The translations under genes and the position numbers were made by a program. Shown one piece after another: positions 1 through 8,311 of a DNA stretch of 64,000 nt (its first letter is position 1; each line of letters opens with the position of its first letter). The stretch lies in assembly GCA_002425705.1 (NCBI GenBank), contig DIMT01000023.1, positions 1 to 64,000 on the forward strand, in the 5' to 3' direction. The notes beneath the pieces are model-generated. The model had not been told where the DNA came from. It searched no databases and saw only the letters and a list, made by a program, of their open reading frames with translations. Origin of the DNA: Firmicutes bacterium UBA5559. Lineage in GTDB: Bacteria > Bacillota > Clostridia > Peptostreptococcales > Anaerovoracaceae.

Positions 1-492
1 CTGACGGAAATCGGGTTAACGAGATTGCCTTGGGGTCCACAGGAGATAAGACCCTTTATGCAAGATGGACTCCGGATACCTATACCATCACTTACAACCT
101 GAATGGAGGAATGAACGGCGCTAACCCTGGAACTTATAATGTGGAAACAGCGACAATCACGCTGGCGGACGCCACGAAGACAGGCTACGCCTTCGTAGGC
201 TGGTTTGACGCAGCAACTGACGGAAATCGGTTTAACGAGATTGCCTTGGGCTCCACAGGAGATAAGGCCCTTTATGCAAGATGGACTCCGAATACCTATA
301 CCATCACTTACAACCTGGATGGAGGAACGAACGGCGCTAACCCGGGGACATATAATGTGGAAACGGCGACAATCACACTGGCGGACGCCACGAAGACAGG
401 CTACGCCTTCGCAGGCTGGTTTGACGCAGCATCTGACGGAAATCGGGTTAACGAGATTGCCTTGGGGTCCACAGGAGATAAGACCCTTTATG
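1..492 (+). repeat. Tandem 216-bp coding repeats (InlB B-repeat units)
   Basis: The segment around AAGACCCTTTATGCAAGATG recurs at about 48, 264 and 480, giving an exact 216-bp (72-codon) period. The copies differ by only a few bases, which implies recent duplication or homogenisation. The array continues beyond the left edge, so copy number is unknown. Confidence 0.9.
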
Positions 493-1838
493 CAAGATGG
501 ACCATTATTAGTAGTGGTGGAGGCTCATCATCTTCAAGTCCAGGTTCAAAAGGTGCCGGAAACAGCCTTGTGACAGTCAATGGAAAGTCAACCAGTGCCG
601 GCACGGAAATAAGGACAACTACAGATGGAATATCTACTAATAAGGTCCAGGTAAACAATGAGGTGGTAAATAACAAAATAAAAGAAGCGATCGAGGATCA
701 TTCAACAAATGTTGTAAATACCATACAGATTTCATCCTCCGACAAGGATTCTGAAGTATTGTCGTTTGAACTGACTGGGGATACGGTTAAGAAACTGGAG
801 GAAAATGATTTCGAGGTTTCGGTAAATAACAATGATGTCGAGTACATTATTCCGGCGAAGGAATTTACTATCAGCAAAGTTGCAGAAGCGTTAAATATTA
901 TAGAAAAAGACCTTCAGAAAATCAAGGTTGAGGTCAGGATCACAAAATCCGATGATAAGGCGATTGAACAATACAACCAGATGGCAAAAGCTAATGGTTC
1001 GGAGCTTGTATTCCCGCCGGTATCCTTCGAAGTAGTGGCAAATACCACCAGAACAGATGGATCAACAGGAAAAGTGGTAATCAGCAAATTCAGCAACTAC
1101 GTAGAAAGAGTGATGGAGATTCCTGCGGGTGTAGATCGAAACAAGATTACAACGGGTGTTGTATTCAACCAGGACGGAACCTACAGCCACGTTCCTACAC
1201 AGGTGCTCCCAAAGGATGGGAAGTGGTATGCCAAGGTCAGCTCTCTTACAAACTCGACCTATTCCGTTATTTGGAATCCGATTGAGGTTAAATCTGTTGA
1301 GAAACACTGGTCAAGGGACGCGGTCAATGATATGGCGTCAAGGCTGGTTGTCTTCAATACGGAAACATTCGCTCCGAATATGGCAATCACAAGAGCAGAT
1401 TTTGCAGAATACATTGTACGGGCCTTGGGGCTTTACAGAGAAGGCTCTATGCATGAAAACAAATTCAAGGATGTCAGTGCACTTGGAGACAGAACCTTAG
1501 CGATTCTCATCGCCAATGAATATGGCATTGTATCCGGCTACCAGGATGGCACTTTTAAACCAGATGCCCGGATTACCAGAGAAGAAGCCATGACCATGTA
1601 CCAAAGAGCCATGAAGGTAACCAATCTGCTGGGGGCAGATACTGACAGGTATCAGGCCTATACGGATTACAATCAAGTAGCGGGTTGGGCAAAGCCTTAT
1701 GTGAAGGATGTTCTTTCGGCCCATGTCTTCAATGGTAAAACAGCTACTACCATTTCGCCAAAATCCAATCTGACCTATGGGGAGGCGGCACAGGCAATCA
1801 AGAACCTATTGGTCGAATCAAAGCTGATCAATAAGTAA
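1..1838 (+). CDS. Partial cell-surface protein: InlB-type B-repeats plus three C-terminal SLH domains
   Basis: The frame is open at the left edge, so the true start and probably a signal peptide lie outside the window. The visible 611 residues begin with near-identical 72-residue units of the Listeria-Bacteroides (InlB B-repeat) type, with motifs such as GYAFVGWFD and LYARWT. A Gly/Ser-rich linker follows, then a central region of unknown fold, and from about residue 420 three S-layer homology repeats (for example ITRADFAEYIVRALGL and ITREEAMTMYQRAM). SLH domains normally bind secondary cell-wall polymer, so the protein is probably displayed on the cell surface for adhesion or as a wall component. 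Stop TAA at 1836-1838. Confidence 0.85.
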   Translation, partial: DGNRVNEIALGSTGDKTLYARWTPDTYTITYNLNGGMNGANPGTYNVETATITLADATKTGYAFVGWFDAATDGNRFNEIALGSTGDKALYARWTPNTYTITYNLDGGTNGANPGTYNVETATITLADATKTGYAFAGWFDAASDGNRVNEIALGSTGDKTLYARWTIISSGGGSSSSSPGSKGAGNSLVTVNGKSTSAGTEIRTTTDGISTNKVQVNNEVVNNKIKEAIEDHSTNVVNTIQISSSDKDSEVLSFELTGDTVKKLEENDFEVSVNNNDVEYIIPAKEFTISKVAEALNIIEKDLQKIKVEVRITKSDDKAIEQYNQMAKANGSELVFPPVSFEVVANTTRTDGSTGKVVISKFSNYVERVMEIPAGVDRNKITTGVVFNQDGTYSHVPTQVLPKDGKWYAKVSSLTNSTYSVIWNPIEVKSVEKHWSRDAVNDMASRLVVFNTETFAPNMAITRADFAEYIVRALGLYREGSMHENKFKDVSALGDRTLAILIANEYGIVSGYQDGTFKPDARITREEAMTMYQRAMKVTNLLGADTDRYQAYTDYNQVAGWAKPYVKDVLSAHVFNGKTATTISPKSNLTYGEAAQAIKNLLVESKLINK

Positions 1839-1863
1839 AAGGGTAAACTCAATGCAATAAAAA

Positions 1864-1900
1864 AACAGGAGGTCGCTCAATTAATGGGTGACCTCCTGTT
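1864..1900 (-). terminator. Rho-independent terminator of kal
   Basis: The 11-bp stem AACAGGAGGTC/GACCTCCTGTT (1864-1874 with 1890-1900) is followed on the minus strand by a run of seven T, directly after the kal stop. On the plus strand it could also help end the SLH gene, but no T-run follows there. Confidence 0.8.
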
Positions 1901-1916
1901 TGATGGGTATTACAAA

Positions 1917-2306
1917 CTATTTTCTCTTAGACTCCTTCGGAGTAACACAGATCCCCTTGGCCCGGCAGACCACGATGGGTTCTTCCAGGAAGTCGGCAGC
2001 AGAGGGGCTGATGTCGGGACGGGCAGCGACTACCTTTCTGGCTTCGAATTCCATGGTTCGGGAAGTGTTTCCGATCTTGGTGATTTCCCCATAGGCTTCG
2101 ATGTAATCGCCGGCATAGGTGGGAGCCAGGAATTCCACTTCCTCATAGCGGAGAAAGAGTCCTTCGTCACCGTCGCATTTGATCAGCAGCTCCGTGGCCA
2201 CATCTCCGAAAAGGTGGACCATATGGGCGCCATCCACCAGGCTTCCGCCGTAATGGGCATCCTTGTGAGACATTCTTAATCGAATCGTTGAAGTTATTTT
2301 TTCCAT
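1917..2306 (-). CDS. kal: 3-aminobutyryl-CoA ammonia-lyase (Kal), hot-dog fold
   Basis: This 129-residue protein matches the Kal family of lysine fermenters in length and content. It has an N-terminal strand rich in IRLRMSHKDAHYGG, a central LVDGAHMVHLFGDVATE segment and a C-terminal GICVTPKES tail. Kal removes ammonia from 3-aminobutyryl-CoA to give crotonyl-CoA, the deaminating step of the Kdd/Kce branch. The ATG at 2306 was chosen over longer in-frame extensions because AAAGGAG sits just upstream. The gene diverges from the sigma-54 activator gene and has its own -24/-12 promoter, so it belongs to the same regulon as kdd-kam although transcribed away from it. Confidence 0.82.
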   Translation of the reverse strand: MEKITSTIRLRMSHKDAHYGGSLVDGAHMVHLFGDVATELLIKCDGDEGLFLRYEEVEFLAPTYAGDYIEAYGEITKIGNTSRTMEFEARKVVAARPDISPSAADFLEEPIVVCRAKGICVTPKESKRK

Positions 2307-2380
2307 GATACCAATTCTCCTTTGCTTTCCTGTTGTACCAATAAGGGCAGGCATGTTCATTATACCATATAAATAATATT

Positions 2381-2396
2381 TGCAAATACTATGCCA
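2381..2396 (-). promoter_or_regulatory. Sigma-54 (-24/-12) promoter of kal
   Basis: Read on the minus strand the sequence is TGGCAT-AGTAT-TTGCA, which keeps the GG and GC dinucleotides at the spacing of the TGGCAC-N5-TTGCW consensus. It lies about 75 bp upstream of the kal ATG. A TATAAT-like string closer to kal (around 2358) might give a weak sigma-A promoter as well. Confidence 0.75.
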
Positions 2397-2424
2397 ATGG
2401 TTTATGATGAAAGCAGCGGCAAAG

Positions 2425-2442
2425 TGAACCGAAAACGGTTCG
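2425..2442. promoter_or_regulatory. Putative activator-binding palindrome (UAS) between kal and the activator gene
   Basis: TGAACC-GAAAAC-GGTTCG is an inverted repeat with a 6-bp spacer, the same core and spacing as two palindromes upstream of kdd. It lies about 60 bp upstream of the predicted kal start of transcription and 22 bp before the activator ATG. It could therefore serve kal activation and autoregulation of the activator. Confidence 0.65.
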
Positions 2443-2464
2443 CATCGATGTCTGAGGAGGACCA

Positions 2465-4561
2465 ATGGAAAAGAATAAAAACCTCTTGGAGGAGTACGGA
2501 ACCAGGCGGGTGATCGAACCGGCCTCGGTGCTTCCTCCTTCCGCCTGGCGGCTGGATAATCGCCGGGAAATATATCAGGATGAGATCCGGATCCTGGTGA
2601 AGCGGGTCCACCTGGAGCCCACCAGTTTCAAACAAATCAGCCTGGAGTGCGGCAACGATGAAGCCAAGATGCGCCGTAAAATCCTGGACATCACCCTGCG
2701 AAGGGGCAAACTCCACAATCCGATAACGGATACGGGGGGGCTTCTCTACGGGGTGGTGGAGGAAATCGGGGAAGACTATCCCAATGAGAAGAAGCTGAAA
2801 GTGGGAGACGAGGTCATCTGCAACGCATCCCTGTCGGGAATCCCAGCTGCCTTTACCTCGGTGGGAGAAATCTACCGGGCCTATACCCAGGTGGAGGTGG
2901 AGGGCTATGCCATCGCCTTTGGAAAAATACCCCTGATCCGAAGACCGGAAGGCGTGCCGGTTGATCTGCTTCTCTTTGCCTTCAATGAGTCGGGAACCCT
3001 GTACCGGGTAAGCCGGGAAGCGGCTGGGCAGAAAAAGATTCTGGTGGTTGGGAATAACATCATGATGAATCTGCTGTTCGGATATACCGCCAGAAAAATG
3101 GCTGGCCGGGATGCCGTCATCCACTGCCTGTTTGACAAAAAAACGGACATTACCATTCAGGGCAAATCTTTTGATGCCTTGCTGAAGGAAATTTTTGATG
3201 AAATTCATTATGTCAACATTCTGAAGCCGGTGGACTGCATTCGGAAACTGAATATTGAAGAACAGTTCGATCTGTCGGTCAGTTGCGCAGATATCCCTGG
3301 TTCGGAAACGGTCAACATCTTAGCTACCCGACCGGGCGGTACGGTGGTATTCGCCAATTTCATCAACAACTACAACATTGCCCTGTATATCACCGAGTCT
3401 ATTTCCCGCCAGCTGAACATTCTTTGTGCAGAGGGGTATATGGAAGCTTACGATGAATTTGACATCGAGATCGTCCGGGAGCTTTCCCCTTATCTGGAAT
3501 GGGCGATTCCCCTGGCATCGGAGCCGGAGGAAGATCTGGACTATCCCCTGAGCCGGGAAGACCGGATCCTGGAGAATACCGGATTCCGCAGGGCCTTGTC
3601 GGAGGAATTCGTCTGCGAGAGCCGGATCATGGCTCAGGTGCTGGATGAAATCCTCAGCGTTTCCAAGTATGACTGCAACGTCATCATCACCGGGGAGACG
3701 GGTGTGGGCAAAGAAAAGGTGGCGAATATCATTCAGAAAAACAGCAGCCGGAACATGCAGCCCTACTTGAAGATCAACTGTGCGGCCATTGCTCCCAACC
3801 TGATGGAATCCGAGTTCTTCGGCTATGAAAAGGGGGCTTTTACCGGAGCGAACCAAACGGGGAAAAAGGGATATTTCGAGCTGGCGGATAATGGGACCAT
3901 CTTCCTGGACGAAGTGGGGGAACTGCCCCTGGATATCCAGGCCAAGCTTCTTCGGGTGGTTCAGGATGGGGAGTTTTTCCGGGTAGGAGGAACCCGGCCG
4001 GTGAAAACCAATGTTCGGATCCTATCAGCTACAAACCGGGATCTGGAAAAGCAGATAGAGGACAAGCAGTTCCGCCGGGACCTGTACTACCGGCTTAACG
4101 TGTTTCCGATCCGGGTTCCTGGTCTGGCAGAAAGACGGGGGGAAATCCCGGCCTTCGTCCGGCATTTCGTTCAGAAGTATAATGAAATTTTTTCCATCCA
4201 CAAGGAAATGGAGGAGGATGCCATCGAATACCTGCAGCAATGCGAGTGGCCGGGGAACATCCGGGAGCTGGAAAATGCGGTGCAGCGGATCCTGATCGGA
4301 GCCCGGGGAGACGTGATTTCCCTGCTGGACGTGCTGAAAGCCCTGAAAGTTGAGCTTTTTACGGAACAGGGGGTGGATGAAGGGGAAGAAGCTCTGACTG
4401 CGGGAGGAGAAATCTCCTTGGATCAGCTGGTGGAAAACTTTGAAAAAAACATCATTCGCTATGCCGGAGAAAAGTACGGATCCACCAGGAAAACTGCTAA
4501 AGCCATTGGAATCAGCCAGTCTCAGCTGATGCGAAAGCTCAAGAAATACAACTTGTCCTGA
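2465..4561 (+). CDS. Sigma-54-dependent activator of lysine fermentation with a Kdd-like sensor domain (KamR-like)
   Basis: The 698-residue protein has three parts. Residues ~1-350 are homologous to the 3,5-diaminohexanoate dehydrogenase encoded by the next gene: residues 84-102 HNPITDTGGLLYGVVEEIG align with Kdd 80-98 KNPVTGSGGMLIGTVKEIG, 11 of 19 identical. The nucleotide-binding loop VVIGGGGKSG of Kdd is VVGNNIMMN (194-202) here, so NAD(P) binding and catalysis are probably lost. Residues ~375-610 form an AAA+ domain with Walker A GETGVGKE (410-417) and an intact GAFTGA loop (457-462), which contacts sigma-54. A Fis-type helix-turn-helix ends the protein (TRKTAKAIGISQSQLMRKLK). The start has AGGAGGA upstream. 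It presumably senses a lysine-pathway intermediate and activates kdd-kam and kal. The symbol is withheld because the name is not established to my knowledge. Confidence 0.88.
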   Translation: MEKNKNLLEEYGTRRVIEPASVLPPSAWRLDNRREIYQDEIRILVKRVHLEPTSFKQISLECGNDEAKMRRKILDITLRRGKLHNPITDTGGLLYGVVEEIGEDYPNEKKLKVGDEVICNASLSGIPAAFTSVGEIYRAYTQVEVEGYAIAFGKIPLIRRPEGVPVDLLLFAFNESGTLYRVSREAAGQKKILVVGNNIMMNLLFGYTARKMAGRDAVIHCLFDKKTDITIQGKSFDALLKEIFDEIHYVNILKPVDCIRKLNIEEQFDLSVSCADIPGSETVNILATRPGGTVVFANFINNYNIALYITESISRQLNILCAEGYMEAYDEFDIEIVRELSPYLEWAIPLASEPEEDLDYPLSREDRILENTGFRRALSEEFVCESRIMAQVLDEILSVSKYDCNVIITGETGVGKEKVANIIQKNSSRNMQPYLKINCAAIAPNLMESEFFGYEKGAFTGANQTGKKGYFELADNGTIFLDEVGELPLDIQAKLLRVVQDGEFFRVGGTRPVKTNVRILSATNRDLEKQIEDKQFRRDLYYRLNVFPIRVPGLAERRGEIPAFVRHFVQKYNEIFSIHKEMEEDAIEYLQQCEWPGNIRELENAVQRILIGARGDVISLLDVLKALKVELFTEQGVDEGEEALTAGGEISLDQLVENFEKNIIRYAGEKYGSTRKTAKAIGISQSQLMRKLKKYNLS

Positions 4562-4591
4562 TTCCCGGGAGGGAAATATAAGAGAGTGATC

Positions 4592-4617
4592 TGGCCGAAC
4601 CGATAATGGTTCGGCCA
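4592..4617. promoter_or_regulatory. Putative distal UAS for the kdd promoter (may also be a terminator)
   Basis: TGGCCGAACC-GATAAT-GGTTCGGCCA is a perfect 10-bp inverted repeat around a 6-bp spacer. It shares the GAACC-N6-GGTTC core with sites at 2425-2442 and 4626-4647. Its centre is 32 bp (about three helical turns) from the next site, as expected for cooperative enhancer binding. The hairpin plus TTTT that follows could also terminate the activator mRNA. Confidence 0.65.
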
Positions 4618-4625
4618 TTTTCGCG

Positions 4626-4647
4626 TTCGAACCGGAATGGGTTCGAA
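4626..4647. promoter_or_regulatory. Putative proximal UAS for the kdd promoter
   Basis: TTCGAACC-GGAATG-GGTTCGAA is a perfect 8-bp inverted repeat with a 6-bp spacer. It is centred roughly 140 bp upstream of the predicted kdd transcription start, a usual distance for sigma-54 enhancer sites. Confidence 0.68.
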
Positions 4648-4751
4648 AAATGAGGGGGTTTTTGAGGAAGGGAAGACATCCGAAAGGATTAAAAGGAGAA
4701 AGTCCTTGTAATCCAAAGGGTCGTAAAAAATTGGGGTAAGCAAGTGGGGTA

Positions 4752-4767
4752 TGGCACGGGACTTGCT
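4752..4767 (+). promoter_or_regulatory. Sigma-54 (-24/-12) promoter of the kdd-kam operon
   Basis: TGGCACGGGACTTGCT matches the -24/-12 consensus at every conserved position with correct spacing. It lies 95 bp before the kdd ATG. The 300-bp gap between the activator and kdd otherwise holds only the two palindromes and the kdd Shine-Dalgarno CAGGAGG. Confidence 0.9.
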
Positions 4768-4861
4768 ATATATTAGAGTGACAAAAGCGGCTGCGGCCGT
4801 GGGATAGCTAAGCTTTTAACTTGTTAACCAATGAATAAACCAATATCAGGAGGATCAAAGT

Positions 4862-5893
4862 ATGAAAAAAGGATGCCCTTACGGAACCCATCGAGTTATT
4901 TCCCCCAAAGGTGTACTGCCCCAGCCGGCAGATGTGATCGACAACACCATGGAAATCTACGACAATGAAGTGCTGATCGATGTTCAGACTCTGAACGTAG
5001 ACTCAGCCAGCTTCACTCAGATTGAGCGTCAGGCTGAAGGGAATGTGGAAGAAATCAAGAAGATCATGAAAGGCATTGTAGCTAAAGCCGGAAAGCACAA
5101 GAACCCGGTTACCGGATCCGGCGGCATGCTGATCGGAACAGTTAAGGAAATCGGACCGGCCTATGTGGGAGATCTGAAGGTAGGCGACAAGATCGCCACT
5201 CTGGTATCCCTGTCCCTGACACCCCTGGTCATCGATGAAATTTTCGAAGTTCGTCCCGACATCGATCAGGTAGATATTAAAGGACAGGCTATCCTGTTCC
5301 AGAGCGGCATCTATGCCAAGCTTCCTTCTGACATGCCGGAAACCCTGGCCCTGTCCGTACTGGACGTAGCAGGAGCTCCTGCCCAGGCGGCCAAACTGGT
5401 TAAACCGGGAGATACGGTTGTGGTCATCGGTGGCGGCGGAAAATCCGGACTCCTGTGCCTGTATGAAGCAAAGAAAAGAGCCGGCGTAACCGGTAAAGTC
5501 ATCTGCGTCGGCGGAAGTGAAAAATCCACGGACCGAGCCAGAAAACTGAACCTGGCGGATGAATATTTTGCGGCGGATGCTACCGATGCAGTAGGAATGT
5601 ATAACAAAATTTCCGAACTGACCGGCGGACAGCTGGCGGATATCGTCATCAACTGCGTCAACATTGAAAATACTGAAATGGCCTCCATTCTGGCTTGCAA
5701 AGACGGAGGAACCGTATACTTCTTCTCCATGGCTACCAGCTTCACAAAAGCAGCCCTGGGTGCAGAAGGGGTCGGCAAAGACGTTAACATGATCGTCGGA
5801 AACGGATACACCAAGGGCCATGCAGAGATTTCCCTGCAGGTTCTGAGAGAGAGCCCTGCTCTGAAGGAACTGTTCCTGGAAATGTATGCATAA
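4862..5893 (+). CDS. kdd: L-erythro-3,5-diaminohexanoate dehydrogenase
   Basis: The 343-residue protein matches the Kdd family in length and in its start (KKGCPYGTHRVISP). It has a medium-chain-dehydrogenase-like layout with an N-terminal catalytic part and a Rossmann domain whose loop reads VVIGGGGKSG at 187-196. It oxidises 3,5-diaminohexanoate to 3-keto-5-aminohexanoate with NAD(P)+, releasing ammonia. It is the first gene behind the sigma-54 promoter, with a strong GGAGG site, and kamA follows after 33 bp. The upstream activator carries a diverged copy of this fold. Confidence 0.9.
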   Translation: MKKGCPYGTHRVISPKGVLPQPADVIDNTMEIYDNEVLIDVQTLNVDSASFTQIERQAEGNVEEIKKIMKGIVAKAGKHKNPVTGSGGMLIGTVKEIGPAYVGDLKVGDKIATLVSLSLTPLVIDEIFEVRPDIDQVDIKGQAILFQSGIYAKLPSDMPETLALSVLDVAGAPAQAAKLVKPGDTVVVIGGGGKSGLLCLYEAKKRAGVTGKVICVGGSEKSTDRARKLNLADEYFAADATDAVGMYNKISELTGGQLADIVINCVNIENTEMASILACKDGGTVYFFSMATSFTKAALGAEGVGKDVNMIVGNGYTKGHAEISLQVLRESPALKELFLEMYA

Positions 5894-5926
5894 GCAGCGG
5901 GAACCGTACAATTAGGAGGAAACGAA

Positions 5927-7192
5927 ATGTCAACAATAAGAAATTGGAAAGATATTCCCCTGTTCAAGGGTGTTACCGATGAGCAGTGGAACGACTGGAC
6001 CTGGCAGGTAGCCAACCGGCTCACCACCGTGGAAGAGATCGCCCAGGTGGTCAATCTGACCGAACAGGAACGAGCCGATATTGAAAAGGTCATGTCCGGA
6101 TTCCGGGTAGGGATCACCCCCTATTATGCATCCCTGATGGATCCCGATGATCCCCGATGCCCGGTCAGAATGCAGGCAGTACCGACCCTGATGGAAACCC
6201 ATCGGGGAGAAGCGGATATGCTGGACCCCCTTCATGAGGATGAAGATTCACCCGCACCGGGACTGACCCACCGATATCCGGACCGGGTCCTGTTCCTGAT
6301 CACGGACCAGTGCTCCATGTACTGCCGTCACTGTACAAGAAGAAGACTGGCCGGTGAAAACGACGGAGCCAGAAGCCGGGAAGATATCGACAAGTGCATC
6401 GAATACATTAAAAAGACCCCTCAGATCCGGGACGTCCTTCTGTCCGGCGGCGACTGCCTGCTGGTCAGCGATGAAGTGCTGGAATATATCCTGACCCAGC
6501 TTCGGAAGATCCCCCATGTGGAAATCGTCCGACTGGGATCCAGAACGCCGGTGGTCATGCCTCAGAGAATTACCGATGATCTCTGCAACATGCTGAAGAA
6601 ATTCCACCCGGTCTGGCTGAACACCCATTTCAACCATATCAAGGAAATCACTCCGGAAGCCCAGGAAGCTCTGGCTAAGCTGGCCAATGCCGGCATCCCC
6701 CTGGGGAACCAGTCCGTTCTGCTGAGAGGGGTCAACGATTGTCCCCATATCATGCGGGATCTGGTTCATGCTCTGGTTAAGAACCGGGTACGGCCCTACT
6801 ACATTTATCAGTGCGACCTGTCCCTGGGCATTGAGCATTTCCGAACATCCGTGTCTGCCGGTATTCAGATTATCGAGAGTCTGCGGGGTCATACTTCCGG
6901 CTATGCGGTTCCCACTTTTGTGGTGGATGCACCGGGAGGCGGCGGAAAGATTCCGGTAATGCCTCAGTACCTGATTTCCCAGAGCCCCGGAAAGGTGGTT
7001 CTCCGAAATTACGAAGGGGTCATCACCACCTATACGGAACCGGAAAATCTGCCGAAACTGGAGTGCCACTGCGACTACTGCACCGGAAAGAAGATTTACC
7101 ACTACGAAGGCGTTGCCGGATTGCAGCAGGGCGAGCGATTGTCCCTGGAACCCCAGGATCTGGAACGACACAGAAGAAATCAGCATAAATAA
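5927..7192 (+). CDS. kamA: L-lysine 2,3-aminomutase (radical SAM)
   Basis: This 421-residue enzyme interconverts L-lysine and L-beta-lysine. The radical-SAM cluster motif is CSMYCRHC (CX3CX2C), followed by the conserved TRRRLAG. A GGGKIPV segment near the C-terminal third matches the PLP-binding lysine region. A Cys cluster CHCDYC near the end resembles the zinc site of clostridial KamA. It needs SAM, PLP and a [4Fe-4S] cluster. The start has AGGAGG at proper distance. It opens the route that KamDE and Kdd continue. Confidence 0.95.
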   Translation: MSTIRNWKDIPLFKGVTDEQWNDWTWQVANRLTTVEEIAQVVNLTEQERADIEKVMSGFRVGITPYYASLMDPDDPRCPVRMQAVPTLMETHRGEADMLDPLHEDEDSPAPGLTHRYPDRVLFLITDQCSMYCRHCTRRRLAGENDGARSREDIDKCIEYIKKTPQIRDVLLSGGDCLLVSDEVLEYILTQLRKIPHVEIVRLGSRTPVVMPQRITDDLCNMLKKFHPVWLNTHFNHIKEITPEAQEALAKLANAGIPLGNQSVLLRGVNDCPHIMRDLVHALVKNRVRPYYIYQCDLSLGIEHFRTSVSAGIQIIESLRGHTSGYAVPTFVVDAPGGGGKIPVMPQYLISQSPGKVVLRNYEGVITTYTEPENLPKLECHCDYCTGKKIYHYEGVAGLQQGERLSLEPQDLERHRRNQHK

Positions 7193-7208
7193 GCAAAGGA
7201 TAGTCATG

Positions 7209-7235
7209 CAGCCGGGGGTATTTGGTCTTCGGCTG
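7209..7235 (+). promoter_or_regulatory. Intra-operon hairpin between kamA and kamB
   Basis: A 10-bp stem including G-T pairs (CAGCCG core with CGGCTG, loop TATTTGG) is followed by TGTGATTTTG. It is a weak terminator-like structure that might lower expression of kamBC relative to kamA. No promoter is evident behind it. Confidence 0.4.
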
Positions 7236-7263
7236 TGTGATTTTGTCTGACAGAGGGAGAATC

Positions 7264-8298
7264 ATGGGTTTACTGGAACAACTGAAGGGAAGGTACAAGG
7301 TGCTGTCCATTGTAGGGATGGCTAAAAATGCCGGAAAGACAACGGCCCTGAACTATATCCTGGAAGAAGCCATGGATGAGGGAATGCTGCTGGGTGTTAC
7401 CTCCACCGGCCGGGACGGAGAATCCTCCGACCTGGTCACTGGTACGGAAAAGCCCCGGGTTTTTCTGGATGCAGGAACCCTGGTGTCGGTACCGACCCAG
7501 CTTTATGAAATGGCCGATGCCGGCCTGGAAATCCTGAAGATGACCGACTATTCCACAGCCATCGGAGACCTGATGATCTGCCGGGTGGCGGATAGTGGCT
7601 ACGTTCAGATTGCCGGCCCCCTTAACATTCAGGCCCATAAGAAACTCTGCCGGGAGATGCTGGACATGGGTGCGGAGATGATCCTCATCGATGGTGCCAT
7701 CGACCGGAAGTCCATTGCCGCTCCCGAAGCCTCCGATGCCATTATTCTGGCCACCGGTGCCGTGCTTTCCAGAAGTCTGAAAAAGGTGGTGGAAGAAACG
7801 GCCCATACGGTGAACCTTTATACCCTTCCGGTGGAGGAGAAACCGGAAATCCGCAGGATTCTGGAAGAGAGCGGGGACGGGGAAAGAATTCTGACCATTT
7901 CCACAGAAGAAACCGGACGAAAGGTAACCCTGCCGGATATCCAAACCGGCCTTGGAGCCAGTCGTTACCTGGATGAAGCCATTGGAGCCGAAACCGAGTA
8001 TCTGTACATTCCGGGAGCCCTGACTAAGAACGTTCTGGCAGACATCCACCCGAAGAAACTGAAGCAGGTCATTATTCTGACTAAGGATCCCACCCGGATC
8101 TTCATCGATGTCCACAGCTGGCAGCAGATGGTGAAACGGGGTCTTCGGGTCAAGGTGCTGGCCAATATCCAGGTGGCCGCAGTAACCGTCAATCCCTTTT
8201 CGCCCCAGGGCTATGCCTTTGATAGTGAGCAGCTGACGGGAGAACTCCGCTGCGTCCTGCCGGACATCCCGGTGGTCGATGTGAAGCGGGTTTTTTAG
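7264..8298 (+). CDS. kamB: Lysine 5,6-aminomutase reactivase subunit KamB (P-loop protein)
   Basis: The 344-residue protein has a Walker A motif GMAKNAGKTT at residues 18-27. No transmembrane segment is visible. It occupies the kamB position seen in lysine fermenters, between kamA and a MutS-like kamC. The family is annotated as part of the factor that reactivates the adenosylcobalamin enzyme KamDE after inactivation of its cofactor; the assignment is from order and the P-loop, not from catalytic residues. The ATG at 7264 was preferred because GAGGGAGA precedes it; a TTG at 7222 would add 14 residues without a good ribosome site. Confidence 0.82.
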   Translation: MGLLEQLKGRYKVLSIVGMAKNAGKTTALNYILEEAMDEGMLLGVTSTGRDGESSDLVTGTEKPRVFLDAGTLVSVPTQLYEMADAGLEILKMTDYSTAIGDLMICRVADSGYVQIAGPLNIQAHKKLCREMLDMGAEMILIDGAIDRKSIAAPEASDAIILATGAVLSRSLKKVVEETAHTVNLYTLPVEEKPEIRRILEESGDGERILTISTEETGRKVTLPDIQTGLGASRYLDEAIGAETEYLYIPGALTKNVLADIHPKKLKQVIILTKDPTRIFIDVHSWQQMVKRGLRVKVLANIQVAAVTVNPFSPQGYAFDSEQLTGELRCVLPDIPVVDVKRVF

Positions 8299-8311
8299 GA
8301 GAGGAGGAACC

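Noticed and set aside
2402..3208. Minus-strand frame overlapping the kal/activator promoter and activator 5' end
   Set aside because: It would cover a regulatory region and is antisense to the Kdd-like domain; no family similarity.
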